This document shows positions 1 through 11,100 of a stretch of 64,000 nt of DNA, in pieces. The translations under genes and the position numbers were made by a program. The notes below the pieces were generated by a model. That model had not been told where the DNA came from. It saw only the letters and a list, made by a program, of their open reading frames with translations, and did not search any database. The stretch is from the NCBI GenBank assembly GCA_905182995.1, contig CAJJDP010000056.1:446208-510207 (forward strand), written 5' to 3'. The stretch's first letter is position 1, and the number at the start of each line of letters is the position of its first letter. The stretch comes from Paramecium octaurelia. Its lineage: Eukaryota > Ciliophora > Oligohymenophorea > Peniculida > Parameciidae.

Positions 1-416
1 TGAAACATGCCAAACCAAACCCATAAAAGAAGGGTGACTACTAGCAATCCTCGAGCCAGTTACCAAACTTTAGGTGTTTATTCCTCATCAGCTATAACAG
101 AACCCAAAATATTGCAAATCATGATTTACATGGCTATTCCCATACATCTGATAGTTGATAATAAAATATCATTATCTTCACAGCTAATAGGTTATTACTT
201 GTTACCAAAATACAAAAAATAAACAGTTTATAAAAGTGTTTGAGCCAAAGCAGCCTAACACAAATACTTATCTATGTCAACCAAAACTCCACTTTTATCT
301 CTGTTTAGTATTCTGTAGCTAATTATTAAATAAAATAAATAGAATAAGCTCATTAAGAATTCCACCAACCCTTCAAAACAAACATAGCCATTAGCACAAT
401 TAATCAGATTTGCCAT
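1..416 (-). CDS. Polytopic membrane protein, N-terminal part (truncated by window edge)
   Basis: With TAA/TAG as Gln, one frame is open from an ATG at 416 to the window edge, giving about 138 residues without an intron. It carries at least three or four strongly hydrophobic stretches (around residues 20-38, 58-75, 103-120 and 124-138) separated by short polar loops, so it is probably a multi-pass membrane protein. I recognise no family motif. The start is the first ATG of the open frame and begins MANLINCANGY. The 3' part lies outside the window, so length and function cannot be given. A short + strand frame at 7-222 overlaps it and looks like a shadow. Confidence 0.55.
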
Positions 417-1121
417 GAAAATTTATATTTTTAATATATAAATTTTACATTATTCTCAACCTATTATCTAGAAAATTTGTTTTGCTTCTAGATTTCTTTG
501 AGGGTTACTTAAACAAAAAGAAGTAAATTAATTATGTGAAGCGTTTTGTTTTTAATCAAATTGCAGAAAAAGAATGCAAAACTAGTTATGAAATATAAAG
601 AAAATAAATTGCTAAGTTATCTCAATCTTTCAAATGAATAGCACACATTCTTTACTGAAGTTTATAAAAAAGTTTCTTAAATAATCAACCAGTTAAAGAA
701 AGTAATTTTTGAAGAGAGATGAGTATTACATTATTTATTACGTGTTTCACAAAAAAGTCTGATCGCTGAAGAGACGAAGAATAAGGAAGATTAAATAATT
801 GCTTTTATGAAGTTGAAATTTAATTATTTTGTCATATTATCAAAGGTCAAAACATGATTTAGCATCTGATTTTTGAATTTATTACTAATAATTAATTTCT
901 TTATAGAATAAAAGAAAAATATAATTCTATTAGAAATAAAAGGATATTATTTTCTTTAAGAATTTTGGTTTCAAAAATAATGACATTGGTATCATTGATT
1001 TACTTTGCATTAAATAATTAGTTTTGATTGTTTTACAATCCGAAAATAAATGAAAGATACAATAAAATATATATAATGCTGGTTAGTCTAATGTTATATA
1101 ACTTGGAAGCAACAATATTAT
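417..1121. other. Gap with short unjoinable open stretches, possible decayed gene
   Basis: About 700 bp between two minus-strand genes. On the + strand there are several short protein-like stretches in different frames, for example around 490-620, 585-720 and 850-1030, including one beginning EGYLNKKKQINYVKRF. I could not join them with plausible 20-35 nt introns, and TGA codons interrupt each. It may be a decayed gene or chance open frames in AT-rich DNA. No RNA gene or repeat was seen. Confidence 0.3.
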
Positions 1122-2260
1122 TCATTTACTCGATTATTGTGTGCCTAAAAATTTAATTTTTCCTCCTTGTAACAAGGGTTGCTATTAATTAGCTGGAATG
1201 GGCATTTATTGTTATTATTATTGTTAGAATTATTAATTCAAGGCGTTCTATTGATTGAATTAATTCTATAAATTCGGCATATTTTTCTAATAGCCAGGAA
1301 AAGAATTGTTCTGCATATTTTACTCGTGATAAAGTTAGCCAGAATTAAAAGATTACTGTGGAATAATATATTATTATTGATTGACATTTTAAGGAAGCCT
1401 TTAGACCTCTAGTATTTGTTAGGGTTAGTTTACCATTAAATTGTTTGGTTGATTGATAATTTGATTAGCCGCAATTCTATTATTAAATTATTGATTTTAG
1501 TCATATTATTAAGGCCCCTAGTTGTAAGCTTTATTATTTATTTATTATTAATATTCTGTTTACTAATCTATCATTTTCTTTTAATCTTCAAGTTATTTCT
1601 GTCTTTACTCTTTTTCTCTTTTTTCATCTTCTTTTTTTATTCTCATCTCTTCATTTTATCTTCTTTTCTACTCGTAATAGATTCTTTCTTCGTTAATCTT
1701 GATTGCATATTGGGTAGCACAATTCTTATTTTCCTTAATAACTTATTAGTATTCATCTTTATTTAAGCTTAATTGTACAAAGCTTAGATCAACAGGGTAA
1801 TCTGAATAAGTTGGGATTTCATGGAATGTCGAAATAACTCTATTAATAATTTACTCTAAGGTCATTGACTTCTTCCAGTACCTAATAGTAATATTATATC
1901 AGAATACTTTTCACTCCAATCAGGATGACAATAGACCCCTGTATTTTGTATGATGTATTGATGTCTGAATTCCTTAGGAAACTATATCCTAACTGGTGAA
2001 ATGGGGTAGTTGTTGTATTTAATGACGAAATAGTATAAGGCACCTTTCCATTCTGAAAGATATTTTCCTTCAAAGCCAACCCTAACCTATTTATAATCTA
2101 AAAGATGTTCTATGTCAGTAAATGGCACGTATCCATCAAACTCTTCTTCGTCATTATCATTTTTGGCGTTTGGATCCTAATTAGTTGGTTTTTCTTTCCT
2201 TCTTTTTAGCTCTTCAACTTGATTCGCAATTCTTTGATCAATATAATAATCAAATTGCAT
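1122..2260 (-). CDS. UBC-fold (E2-like) protein with Gln-rich tail
   Basis: About 370 residues after removal of one 26-nt intron (1856-1881). Residues about 50-135 resemble the ubiquitin-conjugating fold: a strand-rich stretch with KGALYYFVIKYNNYP and FPKEF, then GVYCHPDW, whose Cys aligns with the catalytic-Cys block of E2 enzymes. The usual HPN tripeptide just upstream is not seen, so activity is doubtful and a UEV- or RWD-like role is possible. The second half is a charged coiled coil followed by an Asn/Gln-rich, low-complexity tail ending near KIKFLGTQQSSK. The start ATG lies only 19 bp downstream of the stop of the Myb gene on the same strand. The fold assignment is inferred from pattern, not alignment. 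Confidence 0.6.
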
Positions 2261-2279
2261 TTTAATACTTTTAATATTA

Positions 2280-3792
2280 TCATTTTTATAATTAATTTGT
2301 AAGAATAGCATGCGAGGGATAAGGGGACAAAACAATCGAATAAGGAAGGCTATTGACGCTGCAGCAATTTCCCGCATGACTCTGATAGACAAAGGATCTT
2401 TGATTGAAGACTCCATGTTGACCCTAATAATATTCCCTAGATTGAAGCATAGCATTAGATCGAGAAACTTTCTGATCACAATAAAAGGACCCTAAACCAT
2501 TTACGGAAAAGTAGTTTTCTGAGGCTATTCCTAACTGATTAGTTTCACTACATTGATTCAAATAGACGGAAAATTATTCTGGTGTTGCAAAGTAAATTTG
2601 ATTGCCTTCTTAATGAATCAAACATGGCATGAGAGTTGTAAGTTCATCATCCTTTAGTTCTGAATCCTTTACATTAATTTGGATACTCTTCATATTTTGT
2701 AATTGTTAAATCTTTTCCTTAAATTCCTTATAGAATTCCCTTGGTTATTCTTTTTACACTTTCTTTAATGAATTTGTTTGTTCCTCCACAATTTCATCTA
2801 GCTGCTCTTTTTTTTATTTTATGTTCTCTGTTTGATTAATACGACATTCAATCTTTTTTATGATTATATTAATTAATTTAATTTCTTCAAGACTAAGTTC
2901 TTCAGATGATAATAAATTGGAGATGGATGATTTTTCAGAATGAATTTCATCCTTATCTTTTTTCTTTCTAATCATTATGAAATTCTACCCTTACTTGTTG
3001 TTTCTCTCTTTTCTGATCAGACAATTAAATCTATTTTTGACATTGTTTTCACTCCTTGCAACTTTAAGCCTCTTAGATATCAAGGCCCATTTCTTTCCCA
3101 ACTTTTTAGCCTAACTCATCAAATCCAAGTCCTCACTTAATTACCACGGGTTTCTATTATAATAAATTTCATAACTGTACCTATTGATATTTGGGTTTAG
3201 ATGGTTATTCCAGCGTTCTCTACATTATTTACCATTTCTATGGACTTACTAATTATTTACTTTGTTGAGAATCGCGGCCATTTGACTCCATTAGTTGCCC
3301 TTATTTTGATTTTCAAAATCTTATATAATAGTTTGCAGTATGTTGTCCTCAGCAGGAGTCCAAGGGGCCTGTTGCAAGGGAAGTTTGAAGATTTGTAACC
3401 ACTTTTACTTACAACTGAATGTATCTCTACGAGGCATCATGTTTGCTATGGTACTCCAATCAGAATCACTCTAACATCTAGAATTATATTTTTACCAACA
3501 ACTCTACTTCTTTTTTGTTCTAGGTGACCCATTTGCCCACTAACCAAATTAAAACCTTTTTATCTTCGTCAGTCCAATTTTTCTTAGGTTTATTCGGTGA
3601 AGATTGGATATTCAGTTTGTTGGCTTGTTGGATTTTGAATACTTCTTGGTCATCGGGAAAAGTATCATTATTAAGGTTGAACTCCTCTCTAAGGCAATTG
3701 AATCGAATGTTTTTCACTCCATTGACTTCAGAGAAGAAATTTAGGAAATTCTAATAAAAATCGTCCATTAAATGTGAATCAATAAATTGCAT
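2280..3792 (-). CDS. Three-repeat Myb/SANT DNA-binding protein
   Basis: About 495 residues with one 25-nt intron (3471-3495). Three Myb/SANT repeats are visible in the first half. Repeat 1 starts at NWTDEDKKVLIWLVGKW. Repeat 2 starts at APWTPAEDNILQ and ends in QCRERWNNHLNP, the classic R2 helix-3 block. Repeat 3 runs from WQLSEDLDLM through KKWALISKRL to NNVKNRFNCLIRK. This order is that of c-Myb/Cdc5-type regulators, which bind DNA through helix 3 of each repeat. After the repeats come a basic segment, a Leu/Glu-rich coiled coil and a tail without known domains. It is probably a nuclear transcription or splicing regulator. The start is the first ATG before the repeats. Confidence 0.85.
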
Positions 3793-3889
3793 ATATTTTA
3801 ATTATTTTGTTATTATTATAAGTGTTTTATGTAAATCCAGAAAATGCGTATCAAAAAATTAATAATTTTAACAGTAATTTTTAATTAAT

Positions 3890-4510
3890 TCATTTTATAT
3901 ATTCCTATAACAGTTTTAGAACACTGTCCTTAATTTCCTGTGTTATTAGCACTCTGGGCTATCTGATCACCTGATCATTTAGCATCACGTAATCGAATCT
4001 GCACTTCCTTTTGAAGATACACTCATACAATATTAAACCAATCTATTATGTGTTATTTGCCTTCTTGCTTTTGTGTTCTATCTCCTCAAGATTTGATATT
4101 TTAATTCTGTTGTTCTCATCAAAAAAGATATTCTCAATTTGCAAATCTAAATACAATTGATTCTCATTCAAATATTATTGCACACTAAATAATTAGTTAG
4201 CAATTGAGTTCAAAAGCTCTTCGTCAATATCCCCATACTTAATCCAATTCAGCAAAGAACCCTTAGGCATATATTCTCGTACAACATATACGTGATCTTA
4301 ATCATGACAATAGAAGTACAACTTCTACACGTTCGGATGATTGATATGATATTGAATTTCTATCCATTTTCTCAGTTATAAATAGGATTTATTGGCAAGA
4401 ACCATTCTCTTTGAAATCACATCCAATTAAGCCTACTGATTTTGGATTAATATCCTATAGCAATTATTACCCAATTATTCTAATACCTTCATATTTTTAA
4501 TCTATTCCAT
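3890..4510 (-). CDS. Short degenerate protein-kinase-like protein
   Basis: An uninterrupted 206-residue frame. It has the core skeleton of a protein kinase without its catalytic residues. There is HPNVQKLYFYCHDQDHVYVV (hinge region), EYMPKGSLLNWI (helix D region), then YLDLQIENIFFDENNRIKI where HRDLKPENILL would be, and a NLEE in place of DFG. The glycine loop is absent and the frame ends soon after the helix-F region, so it is about 50 residues short of a kinase domain. It is best read as a pseudokinase or a shrinking kinase gene. The frame itself is intact. Its start codon is 26 bp from that of the divergent coiled-coil gene. Confidence 0.6.
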
Positions 4511-4536
4511 TATTTAAATTAATTCACATCTTTTTA
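4511..4536. promoter_or_regulatory. 26-bp divergent intergenic region
   Basis: This is the whole space between the start codons of the kinase-like gene (-) and the coiled-coil gene (+). Any promoter elements and both 5' UTRs must fit here or overlap coding sequence. It is AT-rich, with no clear TATA box beyond general A/T runs. Confidence 0.4.
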
Positions 4537-6094
4537 ATGTAAAACATCATACAAAATGGTTCAGATGAAGAAACTGAGTTTATATTCGATTCCAATACCA
4601 TATAAATTAATGAGACCAAGAGTAAAATTTCCAAAGCCAATGTAATTGTTTTAATTGCATTATGATTTTAGGATGAGATCAAACAACTGAACGGTTTAAA
4701 TAAGGAATTGGCCTTTTAACTAAACAAGTAGAATGAACTACTTGATTTAAAACAAAAATAGAATTAACAATTGCAAGTCGATGGTATGCTTGATGTTTAA
4801 AATTTCTTAGTGTCAAAATTAAAAGAGAAGCTTGAGGACAGAGAACTTAAAGTATTATAAACCATGAAAGAAAAACAATCATTATAAAATGAACTAATTA
4901 GTTTACATGATATATTGGATCAAACGACTTAAAGAAATGATCAATTAAATTCTGAAGTGTTTGCCCTTAGATTAGGAATGGAACAACTTTAATGTAAGTA
5001 TTGAACGACTACTCATTTAGAAACCACTACAATGTGCAAGGAAGACTCCAATTAAATATTACAAAGAGAGTTGAGATTGAAGGAGAGCATTGATGTATAA
5101 GCTAAAGCCATCAAGCAATACGAAGAAACAGTTAGAAAAATCACCAATGAACTCAACCAGAAACAGGCTTAGTTTAAAATTGATGTTTAAAACAAGGACA
5201 ACATTATATCAGATTTAAAGAGAAAACACGATTTGCAATTGTAATAGAATACTGAAATAGTCTCTGAGTTAATACAATTTAAGAATTAAAACCTATAAAA
5301 CAACCTCATGAACAAAGACTATAAACCAGAACTTACAAAAATGACAAAGGAAATTGAAGAATATAAAATTCAAGTCAAAGGATAAGCCCATTAGATAAAA
5401 TTATCAAATGATTAGATTTTGGCTCTCTAAAATTAGATCCAAAAACTTGAATAATCTATTGCCACTCTTTTGACTGAACTTCAATAGACAAAATAACATT
5501 TAAAGGATAAAGATTAAGAATTCTAAAATAAACTAGGGGAAAATATGTGGACTATTGAAAAATTAAATATTCAAATCTCATAATAGAATAATCAATTATA
5601 ATTGTTTAAAAATTAGGATCAAAAGATCAATCTTGTCAGAAGTATTTACTAACCTCCTGACGAAAGATATCTTAAAGAATTACAATAAAAGAATGATTAA
5701 ATTGCTATGTTACAAAACGAAAATAACTAACTAGTTAAATTAATTGAAACTCTGCAGAGTCAAAAATGTATTAATTTTATATTATTAATTCGTAGCTGAC
5801 AATCAAGGTAGTGAGGCGCTTAAAGTTAGACAGCTGGAATCAGAATTGAAAAATCTCTAATCTTTCATTTATGACAGTCCTTTGGTGGTGCTATTTAATC
5901 TCCTTGAAGACAGATTGTCGAAATAATAATCAAAGAGTTTTGAGAATAAGAGAAAGATTTAGGAGTTTTGGAGCAATCAATTAAAACAGTGGACAGAAGG
6001 TTTCGAGGAATTGAAAAAAGCATTTGGTGGTTTAAAGATTTAATTCAAATATGATCTCAAGTATCCAATCCCAGGTTCATAGTAAAATGAATGA
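4537..6094 (+). CDS. Coiled-coil protein
   Basis: About 490 residues after removing introns of 30 nt (4642-4671), 27 nt (4994-5020) and 28 nt (5768-5795). The summed exons are an exact multiple of three. Apart from an acidic start and a short C-terminal segment, the protein is one long, Gln/Lys/Glu/Leu-rich coiled coil with heptad-like spacing. Near the end is a less charged stretch (FIYDSPLVVLFNLLEDRL) and then a WSNQLKQWTEGFEELKKAF helix. Such proteins are common in the ciliate cortex and cilia, but nothing here fixes a location. The family is not recognised. Confidence 0.75.
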
Positions 6095-6186
6095 AGTAAT
6101 TCATATGATATTATATAAAAATATTAACCAAAATTCAGTTTAAAAAACACATAATGAAAATACAATTATTATTAATATAAATTTAA

Positions 6187-7487
6187 TCAATCATCATCAT
6201 CGGAACTGGAACTACTAGACGAGCTACTTGAACTACTAGATGATGAACTACCAGAAGAATCATCGGAACTCAATGGATTGGCATCCTTTAGCACTCTGAA
6301 TTCGTTCTTGTCAATATCATCTAATTTAAGTGCTCTTTCATACAAATCGGACCTCTTCTCCTTAAATGCATCCAACAACCTTTGACTAAACTTTGGCCTT
6401 TCGTCTCTTACAGATCTAAAATGTGATGCATTTTCATCTTACCTCCAGATCTTATCAAAATTATTGATCGACATGAAATTCTGAGTCAGAGCAACTGAAT
6501 TGTCTAAATTTAAGACGGCATGCCACCAACCTCCAGGTACAAATATAGTATCACCAGGACCTTATACACACATTACAATCTTTAGATTATCGGCTCCTTC
6601 TTTTTAAATTAGTTTTGGCAAAGCATAAAGGAAATAATCTATGGATTCATCCAGCACTTCAGGATCGATTTCCTTTTTGGCAGCAAGTCCTTTGGCCTTC
6701 ACTATCGATTTTGGTATATCTGGAGGAAAGAGAACCCACAACTTATGTCCTTATAACGATGTATTCCAGGCACTTGTCATTAATGGGTCTATGTGTACTG
6801 TGGTACCTGATCGTTTTGGTCTAATGTATTAAATAAGAAGTTACCCAACCAAAAACCATCTATAGGGAGGACGGTGTTTCTCTCCTACCATAGAAAAGAA
6901 ATCTTCTTAGAAGTATTTATGTTATTTGTATCTTCCGACCATATCTGCTCCTCCGTCCTTCATATCCTCGACTGAACTACGAAATGATTATGGATTAGTC
7001 TACCTTTCAAATAAGTAAAGAGGGGAATCATCCTTGTTGTACACTAAGTATTCAAGAAAGTATTTGAATGGTAATCTCAATTTTCTCCCTTTATCATCTT
7101 CCCCAATTTTGAAGGAGGTCTCCTTGTACAGTTGATATAGTTTCTCGAAAGTCCAATACTTTTCAACATTCCAATCATCTGTTGTATTGGTTATTATACA
7201 AGGAATGTCTGGAATTTCGAATTGGTTGACAAATTGTTCTGCAGTGAATGTGCGACCATCCACTTTAGCTATTGTGAAATATCTAAATCAAATAGTTATT
7301 ACTTTTCATATTATTTTCTCAATTCTTTTAGACTCTTTTCATAATGATTTCTTTTATACCACTCCCTCAATCTCAGGTGACTTCTGTCCTTTAATTTTAT
7401 TTCCTCTATCAACTCCTAAGCCTTCGAGCTCATTTCTTTTTCGAAGAATCTCGATGATTTCAACTTAAGCTTTTTAGCTGTTTCCAT
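6187..7487 (-). CDS. JMJD6: JMJD6-type JmjC hydroxylase
   Basis: About 418 residues with introns of 20 nt (7283-7302) and 24 nt (6821-6844). The JmjC fold is clear. [19 protein letters not shown] is almost the human JMJD6 block and is followed by the Fe(II) ligands in VHIDP (His, Asp) and by [12 protein letters not shown] (third His). JMJD6 is a 2-oxoglutarate/Fe(II) enzyme that hydroxylates lysines of splicing factors and was also proposed as an arginine demethylase. The N-terminus has the family's basic helix (REWYKRNHY). The C-terminus ends in a long Ser run followed by Asp residues, as in animal JMJD6. There is one unusual insert between the cupin strands (about residues 235-275). Probably nuclear. 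Confidence 0.93.
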
Positions 7488-8107
7488 AATTTAATTATAT
7501 TTATATCATAATTTTATCATTTTATCATTTCTTTAATTTGGCTAATTAAGTTTAACTCAATTCAATTTGACATTAACTTGAATTATTCAATGATCTCTAA
7601 GAATGCAAATGCCTAATGCTTTATCAAACGATGTTCCCCTATTCAGATTAAAGAGATTTGCAATCTTACTAGAATATTAAATTATATAGATTCATGAGAT
7701 TCAAAATTTATATGCTCCTTCAAAGTGTTAAATACTACACATAAATCTTAATCAGAAGATAAATATAATTCATTTCAATAAAAAAATTCTACTAATTTAA
7801 CAGCCTAAAATAAATTAATATTGGTGATTATTTATATCATGAATCATTTATTATCAAGCTATAAAATAATCAAGAAAAATTGGACTCCAAGCAAGGACTT
7901 TTTAAGAATAATTGATAGGATTGGAGGGGAGAACATCGGGATTGAAGTGGGAGGACTGGTTGATAAAGAAGGTGTGTGAAAGGGGAATCGAAATAGTATT
8001 AGTGTATTAATGCTAATTAATTATTATTGTTTTGGCTGGTTTTAATTTAAATTAATGAAGTGAAGAATAGGGGGAATTATTTATTTATTAATTAAATTAA
8101 ATTAATT
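7488..8107. other. Intergenic region upstream of RPB1, with a possible 46-codon ORF
   Basis: AT-rich spacer between the divergent JMJD6 and RPB1 genes. The only notable item is an ORF at 7839-7979 (+), 46 codons, starting MNHLLSSYKIIKKNW and ending GGLVDKEGV. Its second half is richer in G than the surroundings and looks like the codon style of RPB1. I cannot decide between a microprotein, a lost exon and chance. The last 60 bp before the RPB1 ATG are nearly pure A/T. Confidence 0.35.
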
Positions 8108-11100
8108 ATGAGACAATCAGGCGCTGATTTCACTTACTCCACTGCTCCAATCGCCAAGGTCAGGCGTGTGGAGTTTGGGTTGATGAGTCACGAGCTCATT
8201 AAGGAATGGACAGGAGACATCGAAATAAAGGAGCTACAGACGAACGAGCTTGATGGGACACCAAAATAAAATGGTTTAAACGACCTTCGTATGGGTGTCA
8301 ATACGAATTCTTAGAAATGCAAGACTTGTGGAGAGACAAAGTATTGTCAAGGCCATTTCGGAAGAATTGAACTGAATAAGCCAGTATACCATGTGGGGTT
8401 CTTGCAGATAGTGAAGAAGGTATTGAAGTGCGTATGCCACAATTGTGGTAAATTGAGACAGCCACAATCAGAAGAGGCTTGGGTATGTATTAAATCTTAT
8501 GAAAAAAGTAATCATTTTAGAAGGCCAAGGAACACAAGTTGAATCGCAAGAGATTGAACGAAATAGTGAAATTGTTGGGTAGGATAGAGAAATGCGAGAC
8601 TAGCAAGCACAAGTAAGAGGAGAATCAGGGGACTGACGACTTTTGTGGAGAGAAAATTCCTACTAGAATTTAAGCCATAAATGGATAAATAAAAATATAA
8701 TATAATACTAAGGAAGCTGCGAAGGAGTTGACAGCTGAGAGATGTTTGGAGATATTCAAGAAGATTAGGGACGAGGATGCGATCATCTTAGGATTCACAA
8801 AAGATTCAAGGCCTCGAGACTTGATAATCAAATACTTATTAGTAATGCCACCTTAGGTGAGACCAGCAATCGAGATGAATCCAGCCAGGATAGCACAAGA
8901 TCAATACACTCAAATATACAAATCCATATTACAGAAGAACAATGAGATAGCCAATTGCAGTAGTGATGCTGAGAGAGTAAGATTGGCTCCAGAGTTGATG
9001 CGAGAAGTGGCCAAGATCATAGATTCGGAGAAGGCTGGGAAAATAAAGATGAAATCCACACAGCCATTGAAGAGTATCAGAGCAAGATTGAAGGGTAAGG
9101 AAGGTAGATTTAGACAGAACTTGATGGGTAAGAGAGTGGATTTCTGTGCTCGTTCAGTCATATCTCCTGATGCAAATTTGGGTATGGATGAGTTGGGAGT
9201 GCCTCAGATAGTGGCAGATCAATTGACGATTCCTGAGGAGGTGACAGAGTACAATTTGGAGAGAGTAATTTAGTTGGCCAAGACTAACAAGATCAAATAT
9301 GTGATAGTGCCAATAACAGATCCAAGGAGCAAACAGAGGAAGTTTTAGGCTTTGTATTTTGATTTCACAGACACTGAGGATCAGATTAGACAGAAGATTA
9401 ATCAGGGAGTCATAGTGGAGAGATGTTTGTAGGATGGGGATTTCGTGTTATTTAACAGACAACCCACATTACATAGAATGAGTATGATGGGACATAGAGT
9501 GAGGATCCTACCGTATTCGACATTTAGATTGAATTTGTCTGTGTGTACTCCCTACAATGCAGATTTTGACGGAGATGAAATGAATATGCACGTGCCTCAA
9601 TCCTATGAAACAATAGCAGAATTGAAGTACTTGGCCCATGTTCCAAGGTAGATTGTAACACCAAAGAGTAATCAGCCAGTCATGGGTATTGTGCAGGATT
9701 CTTTGCTTGGATGTTGTTTGTTCACTTAAAGAGATACCTTTTTGACAAGAGATCAAGTCATGCATTTGATGATGTGGAATGAGTAATTCACTGGAGAATT
9801 GCCTATGCCTGCTATTTTGAAACCTTAGGAATTGTGGACAGGCAAGTAGATTATGTCTATGATCATCCCGCAGTCGATCAACACTGAGAGAGGCATCAGA
9901 GAAGATGATCTCAGAAAACCCAATTGGAATGCAGATGACAAGAGTTTGTGTATTCAGAGAGGTAGTTTGGTGAGTGGAATTTTCAATAAGGAATTGGTGG
10001 GTTAGGGTGCAGGTTCAGTGGTGCATCTTTGTTGGCTTGATTTGGGAGCTGAGAAGACATTGGAGTTTATGACTTCTTGTCAGAGAATTGTGAATAATTG
10101 GTTGATCATGCATTCATTTACAGTTGGATGCCAAGACATAGCACCACACATCAATTTGGTTGCTGAGACTGAAAAGAGAAGTAAGGAACAGGATGAAGAA
10201 TACATCAAATTGTTGCAAATCTTTTTAGATGCCAAGAAGATTCAGGATAATCGTTACCATCAGAAGGGTAAGAGGATTATGGATTCATTCGAGTACTCTT
10301 TCAATATGAAATTGAATAAGGTGAGAGATGACATCAATTCCAAAGTCACAGAAACCATCGATCAAATTCGTAATTGCATGTATAAGATGATTTGGGCCAA
10401 GAGTAAGGGAGAAGCATCCAATTTGGCTCAAATTACATCTCTGGTCGGACAACAGAACTTGGAATCTAAGAGAATTTAATTTGGTTTTGCTTATAGGACC
10501 TTGCCTCACTTCTCTAAATTTGATTACGGTCCTGAAGCCAGAGGATTTGTGGCCAGCAACTTTTTCAAAGGACTCAAACCCACTGAATTCTTTTTCCATA
10601 CCATGGGTGGTAGAGATGGTCTGATTGATACTGCTGTCAAAACAAGTAGAACTGGGTATATTCAGAGGAAGTTGATCAAAGCTGTTGAGGATGTCTTTGT
10701 CAGATATGATTCATCTTGCAGAGATTCAGTGGGAGCTGTCTATCAATTCCACTATGGAGAAGACAAAATGGCTGCAGAATTCATTGAGCATTAGGAAATC
10801 AAATGTGTAAATCTAAGCAATGCTCAATTGGAAGAGAAGTATGAATTAATCAAGGAATAATGGTTCGGAAGTGAAATCAGATAGAAGTATCAAAACATAT
10901 TGACAGAGGATGTCATTAAGGACATCGAGGAAGATTTTGAAGGCCAAGCCTTGTTGAAGGGAGAGTTTGATGAGATCAAAAAGATTAGAAACGAATTGCG
11001 TAGATTATTCTTGATTGATTCTGCTCCAAAAGAGGAGTTGTTCACTCATTATTATTTGGTGGTAAACATAGAGAGAATCATTTCAACCATTAAAATCAAT

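Noticed and set aside
1449-1766. 105-residue very hydrophobic + strand ORF resembling a membrane protein
   Set aside because: It is antisense to the Gln/Asn-rich tail of the UBC-like gene; CAA/TAA/AAT runs read backwards give Leu/Ile/Phe, so the hydrophobicity is an artefact.
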